Source of the DNA: Anthoceros angustus
Taxonomy: Eukaryota > Streptophyta > Anthocerotopsida > Anthocerotales > Anthocerotaceae
Assembly: GCA_010909165.1 (NCBI GenBank)
Contig: VJWM01000253.1
Location: 62,001-126,000, forward strand
DNA: 64,000 nucleotides
Direction of reading: 5' to 3'
Shown here: positions 24,058 through 34,640 of the stretch, piece by piece
Layout: each line of letters starts with the position of its first letter
How positions within the stretch are numbered: position 1 is the first letter of the stretch
The notes under the pieces: generated by a model
What the model was told of the DNA's origin: nothing
Seen by the model: the letters and a program-made list of their open reading frames with translations, nothing else
The model's database searches: none
Made by a program: the position numbers and the translations under genes

Positions 24058-25060
24058 AAGCACTAGAACATACTGGAGAAAAACTGAAGCACGCATCTAA
24101 ACAGAGAGTGAAGCTGAATCCAAATAATGGCCTTCAACAGGCTGAACATCTTGTACACCAAGTTGCATTGTTCCAAAATGGGAGTGTTCTAAACAAACGT
24201 GATATTGAATAAATAACTACCTAAGATTAGTGCCCAAGATCTGAAGAACAAAAATTAAAACCGCGAACTGAGCATACAAGTGACGCGGTGCACTTGATAA
24301 ACATCAGCCCATGAAGCTTGTCCCACCAGCGTTGATGGGGTCTTCGGCTGCTCCGCCAGCCACAAGCTCCAAGCCAGGCAGCTGGTAGCTCTGCTCGCTC
24401 CCGGGGACACTGTCGGAGTGTCGGAGTCCCAAAGTGAGGGAGACCACGCTCCCGCTACCTCCGCTGGCTCCGACGGAGCCGAACCTGCTGCTCCCCCCAG
24501 GCCCGAACCTGCTCAGGCCTTGGAAGGGGCCCAAGCTCGGGATGGTGCTGCCGCTCCCGCTCACCCCCTCTAGCCCTGGGGCAGGGCCGTTGCGCGCCTT
24601 TTTGCTGGCGCGGGCGTCCTCGTCCAGCCCCGCAGGACCCTCCGAGCCCGAGGCCAGAGTCTCCTCCATTGGAGACTCGTCCTGAGGAGCAGCCGGTGCC
24701 TCCTCCAACGCGAGAGCTGCAGCTCGCTGCTGGGCTGCCTCCTCCTCCTTGCTCTCTTCCAGGTACATCTCTTCCACCATTGGTTTCCAGAGACGTACCC
24801 GGGCGTTGATGAACCAGTTCGAGACCTGCACAGCCACAGCACAGTTCTTAGGCGTTGCGAGCGAGACATGTACAAACACTAGCTCTTCAGACAAACCATT
24901 TGCTGCCACAGAAACAAACCACAGCTGTCTTGAACAGCAAGCACTAGAAAATACAGGAGAAACGCTGAAGCACGCATCTGAACACAGAGAATTTAAGTGA
25001 AGGCTCCAAATGAAAGGCCTTCAACAGGCTGGACATCTTGTACACCAAGTTTTCAATTCA
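24058..25060. repeat. Direct repeat of about 120 bp bracketing the last BEL exon
   Basis: 24058-24176, just below the stop codon of the BEL1-like gene, and 24939-25060, inside its last intron, share a long similarity: AGCACTAGAA, CTGAAGCACGCATCT, GGCCTTCAACAGGCTG and ACATCTTGTACACCAAGTT occur in the same order in both. The last exon sits between the two copies. Confidence 0.8.
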
Positions 25061-28000
25061 GACAAACCATTGCAAGTAGAAGATGTACTCAGTAAGAGCA
25101 GAAGTTACCTGGCTCCTTGTAAGCCCGGTCTGACGGGCCAGCGACATCTTGTCCCCATCCTTAGGATAGCTGCATTCACAACAAGCCAAACAAAAAGGGT
25201 CAAGACAGCTGTAGGGAAATCAAGATCTAACATTTGGTGGATATCATGTCATTCAACACTTCAGCAATAGCCGGTTCAATAGCCAATAGCCGGTTCAATT
25301 GGCATGATATTGACTTATTGGCTTATGACTTAGCCAATTATTAGCTCATTCAACACTTCAGCAATAGCCAGCATGTTCAACACTTCAAAATTATTGCCAA
25401 TAATTTTGAACGTGAACGAGAGCATGTGAAGGAGAGAACTTACGGATGGAGAAAGTGCTCAAAGAGCCAGGCTCGGAGGACAGTCACAGCCCTCTCCGGC
25501 AGACCCCGCTGGGGTCTCCAAGCATGCTGCTGGAGCATGCCCAGGTGCTGCAGCGCTCTCTGCTGCCGGAGCTGCTGGTCCACGAACCTGAGCCGAGGGA
25601 TCTCCCCTCGGGTCAGTGTGAGGGTGGGAGCGTCCTCCTCCCCCAGCAGCCTGTTGCAAACCCGAAGCTGCCCCTCGATGGTGTCCCTCAAGCCTCGGAA
25701 GTGCCTGGACATGGCCTCGAAGGCCAGATTAGTGTAGGACTGTGCAGCGCCCTTTCCGAGAGCCACGTCCATTGTGGTGATCACCACACGCATCTGCTCA
25801 GAATATCCTCTGTACGTGCCGTCAACCTGTGTATGCCACCGCTCACGAAGTTTAGTAACATGTAGAGTCGAGTGGTCAGACCTGTAAAAACATTCCTGGA
25901 CCAGACAATGTCACATGCGATCAGGAAGCGCTTGTGCCCATGCTCGAGAATGGACCCAGTGATGTCCCGTGACAAGCGGTTGGCAGCCACTAATAAGCAA
26001 GAGAGGTCACAAGCTTGAATGACAAAGCAAGCCCTCCACTTTCACATGAACAAACTGCTGCACGTAGACTCTTGCAAGAGCCGGACAAACTGGTAGGACT
26101 GATACAAAACGAAGATCAAACAAGCCAAGACAGTTCTCAAAACAAACCTCAATATAAGCAGAGCTAGCACGATGATACTGGTTGTCCAGCTGTAAGATGA
26201 AACAGATTATTCAAAGCTCAAATGTGTGAAGCACAAGTATGAAAAACCCAGAGCAATGAATGCAGAGAACATATGGAGTCAGCTCAAAATCAGACTGGTG
26301 TTAACAAACACCGGTGTTGACAAACACCGTGAAAAGGAAACTTGAACATTTGAAGAGCCTTACCTCCTCCATCATGCCGGTGAGCCTGGCCTTCTTGGCC
26401 TCAATCTGAGACCTCTGCTCCGGCGTGAGAACAGGAGGCTGGGGGGCAGGAGGTGGCCCGTTGGAACTCTCTCCTTGCTGGACTTTAGCACCACCTTCAG
26501 CGGCGCTGTCTCCAACCGCTCCCGCCTCCACAACAGCAGCCTGAGGAGCGGCAGGCTGCACAACAGTGGGTTGCAATGCAGCAGCAGCGGGCTGCTCACG
26601 CTGCTGGGCAGCTGCCCTACGGTGTGCATTGCCCCTGAGCCTGGCAGTGCAAGGAGAGCATATCTCATGGAGCAGCTCCCGGCCTGCTCTGGCATAGGTG
26701 CCTCGTAAGGTGAGAAGGCGGCCGAGAGGAGCAGCCTCCACGTCCACCTGACGGTATACTTGCTGTGGGCCAGAAGAGTTGTGAACAATGTGGCGCAAGA
26801 CAGGGAAGGGCTCCCTAGCATGGGGAGGGGCAGGGGTGCGGAAACGACTGAGAGAGGGATTGACACCTGGGTTGGACGGGCCAGCATGGTCGTGGAGAGA
26901 CAACCTAGCCTCAGCAGCAGCGGCCAGAGACATGACATCGGCGGGTCCAACAGCAGCAAGCTGCCCAGGAGCGTCGAGACAGGAGCGGCCTGCTTGCACA
27001 TTGGACTGCTGCTGCTGCGAGAAGAGGGACAGGGAGAGCCCCTGCCCGCTCCCCTGCACAGCGTCGGAGTCCGCCATGGACAAGCGGCCTTGGAAGGCCG
27101 AGTGTTGCTGCTGCTGGCTCTGTGCTCGACTCCGCTGCAGAACTTCGTAGTGGGAGAGCTGCTCCGCTACAGACTGAAAGCACTGGCTAGACTCCTGAGC
27201 AGACTCACTGGAAGGCAGGAAGGTGAGCTCCGTGTTCTCATGTCGCCAAGACCCGGAGCTGGTGGTGTAGCTGAATGGTGAAGCTCCCTGCCCGAGCTGC
27301 ATATTTGTAGCCAGGCTGAGGTGCTGAGAGGCGGTCTCGTCCAGGGCAGAGAGATGCTGTACTTGCATCCCTAGGCCTGCATTGCCCTGCCCCATCGCCG
27401 ATGCTTGCAACGGCAAGTTGAGGTAGCTGGGTTGGGACCCGCCGTGCCCCTGCCCCTGGCTCCCGCTCCCGTTCCCGCCAATTCCGAAGTCCGGATTGCC
27501 AGCTCCCCCTGAGCCCGAGGCCACCATCAAGTCGCTCACGCCTCCAGAGGCATCCGCGAAGCCCTGCCCATTGTAGGCGCTGAGGTACAGCTGCATCGCT
27601 GTATCGGAGCTGAATCCTTGCGCGTGGACCGACCCCGATCCCGATCCCGATCCCAGGGCCGCTGCAGCTGCAGAGCTCGCCGGTACAGAGTTTACGTTGC
27701 TGCTCCCAAACGCAGACAGCTCCTGTACGCTGTCATAACTGGCCTGGGCCCCGACCCCGTTGTAGAAAGAGGCTCCAGCCCCGTTCCCGTTGAAGAGCCA
27801 CAAATTGTTCCACCCCGAAGCCCTGGAGTCGGCATTCCCCATCGCCATGCCCTCCGCCTCCTGCTGCTGCTGGCTCGCAAAAAGCAGGCTCCCGGGCGTG
27901 TGAACAGTCTCGGAGCCGTGATCTCCCGCCTGCTGCTGCATCGCCAACGGCATCTCGCAGGTCACGCTCACATGAGTCTTGGGCAGCTGGCTGTGGTCCT

Positions 28001-29105
28001 TCTGCTGCTGCTGCAGAAGCGAGATCCTGTAAGCCTGAGAAGCCAGTTCATCGTCGTAATTGTCGTTCCCGGCTGGCGCGTGGAGCTGGGCTCCGCCATT
28101 ATGGCCCCCGTCGTAGCCCCTGAAAGCCCCGATCCCGTCTCCACCATGCCCAGAAGCTTCTGCCTCCTGGGAGTACTGCTCCCCAAACCTGAAGCTCCCG
28201 GGACCCCCCGGGTCCGCATCACCCCGGGGCGAGGACCCGCCCGCTCCGAGCTGCTCCCTCTGGTACTGCAGCTCCAGCATTCTGGAAGCGCCCAGACTGC
28301 TGCCTGCCACCCCGTCGGCCCACTCCGGCTGCGGACCCCTGCCCGCCTCGGCTCCCAGGCCCTCCCCTGGCCCACCCTGGTGGCTGTACCCGGCAGGCAA
28401 GAAGTTGTTCATGCTGTAGAGCAGCTGTTGCGTTGCCGCAGGGTGTTCGCGGAAGAAGTAGGCATTGGCCGCGTCCTGATCCTCCAGGTGCCGCCCCGCG
28501 TCTCTCCCCGCCATGGCCGCAACCCCGCTCACGTCCTCCGAGCTCTGATACAAGCTTGGGCCTGAGAGGAAGGAGAACTGCTGAGTGGCCCCGGAGCCCC
28601 GGTGGCCCGAGGCGTCTTCCTCCCCGTGCCCGCCCTGCAGATGCCCCGCCAGGCCGGTGGAGTCGAAGGTATGCCGTATGTCGTATCCCGAGATGGACTC
28701 CGCCACGCCAAGCATGCTCATGTGCTGCTCCACCGTCCCATCCTGCCACTGCGAAGGGCGCTCAGTCCAAAGACAGTGTGAGATACGTAGGGCTCTGCTG
28801 GTTGGACATACACACAACGTCCATAGGTGGTCTGCCCTACTTCAAGCATACAAGCTTTGCTTGCACAACCTCTTGGATCAACACCAAGTTGGGAAGCTTT
28901 CTTGCAAGCAAGCACGAGATTTGCCTCTCGAGGCACAGATCTCGAGACACACCTCAAAGAGCAACAAAATCAAGGACGCTGTATGCATGCAGTAGATCTC
29001 CGCAATAAAGAATGCTATCTCTAGCAATATTGTATGGTAACTTACAGAGGACGGGTATGGCGGCCCAGGCTGGCTGTGGCTCCCCGGGCCCGAGTGCGAC
29101 CCCAT
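24304..29105 (-). CDS. BEL1-like TALE homeodomain transcription factor (six coding exons)
   Basis: BEL1-like TALE proteins bind DNA in the nucleus, normally as heterodimers with KNOX proteins. Coding exons on the minus strand are 29105-29046, 28748-26364, 26189-26148, 25793-25444, 25169-25109 (the conserved 61-bp TALE exon) and 24825-24304; the phases add up to 1139 aa. The start ATG ([10 protein letters not shown]) has context CACCATGG. Residues 1-700 are low complexity, rich in Gly, Ser and Gln. A GLSLSL segment just before the SKY region resembles the N-terminal ZIBEL motif. The SKY motif at 700-720 is divergent ([19 protein letters not shown]). The BELL helices run from about 793 to 875 ([29 protein letters not shown]). 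The homeodomain is about 921-985, with [19 protein letters not shown] and [17 protein letters not shown]-terminal ZIBEL motif VSLTLGLRH follows. At 1139 aa it is long for the family. It could be one of several paralogues. Confidence 0.93.
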
Positions 29106-30110
29106 GGTGCCCGCACCAGGGCGCAGGGTTGGAGATGGTGTAAGCTTGGATGAGATATGCTGTCCTTGGGCTCCACGTATGTCAAATTGATGGAATGCGG
29201 AATCGGCTCCGTCAAGCGGGAGCGGTCTGAAGCCCACGGCAAGGGAAGCGAAAACGCAAAATGAGGAAAGCGCAGGCAAGCTTGCGTAAAGTGAGCAGGA
29301 GCATGCCTAGGCAAGCTCCAGACACAGAATCCAGTGCCAAAAACAACAGCAATTCCAGGGAGCTCAATTAGCAAGAATGTGCGATGCGTTTGCAAGCAGG
29401 ATGGCTTAGAGCTCAGTTTACCGTCCTTGTGGCACAGCACGGGTGGGAAGCGTAGTTACCTAGAGCCACGAAGCCCTCACTCCTGGCGCAAGACACTACA
29501 AACCAGCAAAACCGACGCTACGTCACTCAGCTGGGAGAAAGCAAAGCATGCACAGTCCTCAGCACAAGAAGCGAATACCGCAGCGTTCAGAAACGCTCTC
29601 CATTCACAGACAATACAAGTCTCAGGGCCCGCACAAGCTCGCAAACAACAGCCTCATGGACCAAACAGCAGGCAAGATCAAGAGCTCTGCGTGGCGGCAG
29701 CTCGCGCAGGGATCCAACCGTGGGAGTTGATGTAGCCACCGGGTAGTTGAAGCTTGCAACGAGCCAGCAGCCGCAGAGACAGGCCTGCCCGTCCGGACGA
29801 GCAGCAATGAGCAGGAAAGAAGGTGCGGCAGCGGGAGAGGCAGTCACGCAAGCGGGAGGCGGAGGCAGGGATGGGGTCTGGGCAGCGTGATCCGTGGGCG
29901 GAGCTGGGCACCGGATCCGGATGGGGCGCAGGACGGGCCGGGCCGGGGAGTCGGGACGCAAGCTCGCTCGGGAGGCCAAGGCGAGAGATTGTGAGAAAGA
30001 GACCACGGTCCAAGACTATGAAAGGGAGAGGGAGAGGCGGAGGAGAGAGGCGGGGCCGCGGGGACGAGAGACGAGAGACGAGAGACGAGGCCGCCATGGC
30101 TGCGCGCGAG
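29106..30110 (-). promoter_or_regulatory. Probable 5' leader and promoter of the BEL1-like gene
   Basis: The sequence above the start codon is GC-rich and purine-skewed, with (GAGACGA)n near 30065-30085, and has no convincing gene on either strand. A possible 5' splice site (TCTAG|GTAACT on minus, near 29460) suggests a spliced leader. There is no recognisable TATA box at a fixed distance, so the transcription start is not assigned. Confidence 0.35.
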
Positions 30111-33100
30111 CTTTGGACGCTGACCGTGCCGTGCCCTGCCCCGTCTACTTACTCCCTAATCACCACGCTGATTCAATTAACCTTTCCCTCCCTTTACGCC
30201 CAAATCCATGCGCCATCATCCAAAGCCCCCAAATTCCCGCTCTCCGCACCATTGCAAAGGCCACCAGTGATATCCATTTGCAAATAGTGAGTGCAAACAA
30301 CCATTCCTTGTACGAAAGATTAATATGCATACTCAGATAGATTAGTTATAATATAGAGTAACATAACCGAACATAATATTCTAAAGGAACAGCATTCCGT
30401 CTCATTCTCATTCACTCTGCAGGCTTTATGTTCCCCCTCGTGCATTCTCGAGCCTTGATGGCAGTGGATTGTCCAAACAAACAGGGAGAATGGACCGGCC
30501 TGGTTTGGCCTGGCCTGGTCCGGGAGCACGAAGGGTTAAATGATCTCGACATTGATCTTCCATTCGCCATCACGCCCGTTTCTTTCTGTACACCATGCAC
30601 TTGGTTGCACTTCATGATTTTCTTTTGTTTTCTTCTGTTGTCCTTATTGTGCAAAAGCCAAAAGCGTTATGGGTACTTCACTTCACAATCACTCTGTACC
30701 ATAATCTTTTTATTCTGAAAAAGACAATTTTAGTTTCATTCTATGACTCCGTAGGTTATATATATATAAAAACTTTTACCACCTGATTCTTTACTTTGAT
30801 TAATAACCTAGATAATCAATATAAGATAAATCTCATAGCAAAAGCATGTTCCCCTTTAGGGAAAGAGCGGAGCAGGAGCAGTGTCTTTTTACTGTGACCG
30901 GTCAACGCGGTCGCTCATCGGTCACTGAATCCCTGTTAAGGCGTCGAGTGACCTGTCGCTCCAGTCAACTGCCACCCACTGCGGTGAAAAGTGAAAACAT
31001 GTGCGTGGCGCTACGCCACCGACTGTGACGTCCACGGCGACCGGGACCGGCAAAAAGGCTCCACCCCTGCATGTTTCGTGGTCGAAACCGTTTCTTTCCA
31101 CAGCCCTGCTCGAAGGCCCGGGCGGGCGGGCCGACACGCCCTGCTCCTGGTAGTGTGAACCCGGCAGCTTCCCACGCGGGCACGGCCGGTAACCACGCCT
31201 TCAACCTACCTCCACCTACATTGCCTACTTTCCCAACCAAACCATCGAAAGATGGAGTGAAAGACGTTCCGATGTTTATTTACAGCAACATCGTCTCTTA
31301 GCAGGCCACGACGTTGCCGGGGGGATGGATCGAGCCCGGGACTCCCGCGTGATACGCGAGAACACTGACCTAGTGACCAGAGTTCTGGAGAGTAAGAAAA
31401 TTAGTGGAAATTATACGCTCATATTATCCAGTGCGGGGTCCCACAGGACAAGTGCGCCAGAGGTGCAACGCGGTAGCTGGGAACTGGGTTTATTGGAGCA
31501 CGCAGTTTGTGTCTGCCGGTACACTACTGCTGTACGCAACCATGTGTGGGTGCCAGTGTGTACAAACCGGCTGTCACTGGGCCACCTGTCAGCCCTAGGG
31601 TTTGGTTTCGTCGCGACAGTACAATGATAGCATGGGCCTTGGCGCGGCCCGGGGCTGTGATGGAAACCAGTTCCAGTTACGGGCGACGGCTGATGAAAGC
31701 TACCGTGTCGCATAGAGGGAGGTGACGTAACGGCAGGGTCGCTCACTCAAGCTCCGTTCCGTTGTCCTCGGCGGCCAGCGCCCAGTGCGCGCACGAGCAC
31801 GGAGGCAGCCGGGCCCCCGTTCCGTCCGACGCCCACTGTGGCCCGCTGTGGCCACTGACTGGCAAATCCAGGTCGACGTGACCGGAGGCAACCTGTTGAC
31901 GCGACGTCGGAACGCGTGAGCGCGGGCGTTGCCATCAGCCGGCCACGGGCTGCTATCCGGTCGAGTGGCGGTCCCCGTCGCCCCGGTTAGCCCCACAACA
32001 CGGATGGGACCGCGCACCAGAGCAAGGATTACGCCAAATACGCCCGAAAATGACCATTAACCCGGGGAGGACCCCGGGGCGGCGACCGCCGGGTGTTGGC
32101 CCTGTCCCCGGGCGCCGACCGGTCCATCAGCCACAGCCCTCTTTGTTGCGAGCGAGCGAGTAAGCGAGCTCGCTTGTTGCCTGCTCCCATCATGCGGAAG
32201 GTGGCGCACACTGTTTGAACGTGACTGGCTCCCAGACCAGCAAAGCCCGGCCCAGCTGGGTCACCGACGCACTCCGCTTGTCCTGCAACTGGGCGCCATG
32301 GCCGGGCTCTTTTGCTTCTCCACTTGCCCTTTTCTGCACCGTCCCTTGATTCCCCTCAAAGCAGAGGAGAGCCTGGTGGCGCTGGCAGCTTGAAGTACGT
32401 CCGGTGATACCCCTGTCGCCGAGCTATGACGGAATCCCCGTATCAGCTGCCCCCACTGCATACTGGAGCGGAGGCCTGGACCCGTCTGGAACCTCAAGTA
32501 CTCCATGGCCTACCACATAGCCAAGATTATTCTGCACCCTTCACACTGCCGGCTCCGAGCTTCGAGCTAGTATGTGCGAGTTCACTTTCCGAGCACTATG
32601 CACGTCCACCGAGTTATACTCATCCTCGCTAGCTATCGCACGAGAAGTCCATCGCCCATCCATCACCTGCTGCTTGCAACCCACGAACGGGAATTTTTGT
32701 GGGCTGTAAAGATGCCATTGCCCATCACCCGCTGCTTGCAACCCACAAAGGGAAATGTTTGTGGGCTGTAACGAGGCTTTCAGTAAGCTTTTGAGGTTAC
32801 TTAATGATTCTGATCAAGCGCTGACAAGTTTACGGGAATGAGCATGAGAAATGATCTGTCGATCTGCATACAAAAGGTTGATGGCCTTTGGTATTGGGAC
32901 AGGAAGGTCCTGTCACAAGTCATGGAAGAAACCACCTGAAGAAGTGGACCTACAGGCTAGCAACAGGTGTGATATGGATAGCCAGAAGCTTGCTTGCTGG
33001 GCGATGCTTGCATGTTTGTTGTGCCCTTTGCGGCATACTGGGCGGTTAGCATAATGGACAGGTGTTGCCAAACGGGGCACCACACACAATTGATGGTCAC

Positions 33101-34190
33101 GGACTGTTGCACCAAATCACCATCACCATTGGGGGGGCTCACAGGTCTTGACAAGCATGTTGGACCCACGACATGGACCCTGGAAAGCACCTCTCCAAAC
33201 CACGACTTCAGGCGGTGTAGGTGAAAGCAGTGCGCAGCAGCATAGCAGACTACACTCCATGAGCTCAGTGCAGGAAGAATCCAGAAGCCTGGTATCCTTG
33301 TACAGTGTGAATCCATTCTCAAATGCCTGTCTCCAAGTGAGGTCCCTCTCAAGAGAATTAGCCCTGATGCACCTGCTGTACATTTTCGTCGATTATCAGC
33401 AGTGCTGCAGGCGGGGAGGGCAGGAATCGGGGCCGGGGCTCAGCAATTGCGAGAAGGAGGTACATCCACGGTGCTTGCTTCCAGGCTGCACTCTGACAAG
33501 CCAGCCAGCGGAGGCAGAGGTGGTGGGTGGGTCCAGATTCGGTCCATCAACCAACCCGCCACCAGTTCCTGTCCTTGCGCTGCGCCATGGCTCCATCAGT
33601 CATGAAGCCATGCCATCCAGAGACGTTTGCGATTAGCCCGCCAGCATGCCGAAGATTCCAACTTCCACGACCCGATCAAGCCCGCTCGTTTGAAACTCCG
33701 CGCCCGCGCAGGGTACAGGAAACGGCTCCCTGCCCTCAATTGAAGAGAATCCCGCCGCGGATTTACCCGCCTCTGGAAACCCTAACCGTAGATTACTTGG
33801 CGCAATACGATTCAGTTGAGGTGCCAAAACGGAAGGGTTTCCACACCGTTGAATGCCATCACTCGTGAGAAGCAGCCAGATGGTCTCCTTCCGACGGAAC
33901 ATGTGAGTGTAGCATCTCCCACGATGGTCTGACAGGTACTTGTACACCAGCTTCCTGTGGCCGTGTGAGAGACCGAGTATAGAACTGCAAGACGCGTCGG
34001 GGCCATGAGACGATCTGAATGCTTGGAGGTCGCTCACCGGGCGTTGGGGCGGAGCAAGTTGGAAGAGAAGAGGATCTCGTTCTCGTGGGCGCCGGGCCGT
34101 CCGTTGTCAGTGGTTAGTCTAACAAACTAGTCTACTGGTTAATCAGCCTAACTCCTAGCCTGTCCCAAACCTACCTAGGCATGCCGTAAA
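30111..34190. other. Gene-free stretch with short repeats
   Basis: No gene is supported; open frames here are short and overlap on opposite strands. A direct repeat of about 55 bases with CTGCTTGCAACCCAC and GTGGGCTGTAA occurs twice at 32659-32770. 30700-30840 is AT-rich and 31000-32200 is GC-rich with many CpG. The tRNA-Asp-like relic listed separately lies here. Confidence 0.45.
31308..31380 (-). pseudogene. tRNA-Asp-like relic
   Basis: On the minus strand the sequence follows plant tRNA-Asp from the D arm onward: an anticodon arm of the form CTCGCGTATCACGCGGGAG with ATC in place of GTC, a T arm CCCGGGCTCGATCC, and a 3' part CCGGCAACGTCGTGG. The T arm carries extra bases (ATCCCC) and the 5' acceptor strand does not pair, so a functional tRNA is unlikely. 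It may be a pseudogene or the head of a tRNA-Asp-derived SINE. Confidence 0.5.
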
Positions 34191-34194
34191 CTAG

Positions 34195-34640
34195 GCATGT
34201 TCTCAACTCAACTGCTGCTGATGGTGAGTGAGACGCAGGTTGGTGTGAGGGTCCTGCAGGGAGAAGGAGAGATGGCGTCTGACAAGAAACGTTTGGGACA
34301 GTTTGAGCTGATTGGGCATTCCCCCTTCTCCTCGTGACATGCGATATTGGTTCCAATGGGATTGTGAATATCTCTGGTCGCGACAAATCAACTGGTAAGG
34401 AGCAAGCCATTAGTATCCGATCTTCCGGTGGGCTCACGGAATCAGAGATGGAGTCGATGGTGAGGGATGCAGAGCAATGTGCTCCGAAAGGTCGGGGACG
34501 GAAAAAGCTTTCGGAGGCAGAGAATGATGCTGAAACAGCTATTCACTCTCTCCAAAAGAAGGCCAAACTGCCAGCAAACGTTGTCGACGAAGTGTGTGTT
34601 GGCTCATTCCAAGTTATGTATCAGGAGGTGATCACATTCA
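34195..34640 (+). pseudogene. Mitochondrial-type HSP70 (DnaK family) pseudogene fragment
   Basis: The fragment matches the substrate-binding domain and lid of DnaK/mtHSP70. Recognisable pieces in order are FST, TAADGE, TQVGVRVLQGEGEMASDKK, LGQFELIGHSP, then CDIGSNGIVNISGRDKSTGK, EQAISIRSSGGLTESEMES and MVRDAEQCAPKGRGRKKLSE. The SSGGLTE-type segment points to the mitochondrial rather than the plastid branch. Three frame changes lie near 34208, 34222 and 34330. Similarity ends near 34640 (KLPANVVDEV). No promoter, start or upstream nucleotide-binding domain is present. It is an intron-free C-terminal fragment, consistent with a truncated retrocopy. Confidence 0.85.

Noticed and set aside
25890-25990. 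Extra exon of the BEL gene ([20 protein letters not shown])
   Set aside because: The flanking exons already join in phase 0 to a continuous BELL helix without it, and its sequence does not resemble the BELL domain.
27618-28565. 315-codon plus-strand open frame
   Set aside because: It is antisense to the large second exon of the BEL1-like gene and has no domain; GC-rich coding DNA often leaves long open antisense frames.
29823-30340. Plus-strand open frames of about 150 codons, Arg/Gly-rich
   Set aside because: They overlap in two phases, coincide with a purine-rich repeat (GAGACGA)n and the probable BEL leader, and have no domain.
33148-33636. 162-codon plus-strand open frame
   Set aside because: No domain, no splice context, and overlapping frames on both strands; composition is not distinct from flanking non-coding DNA.
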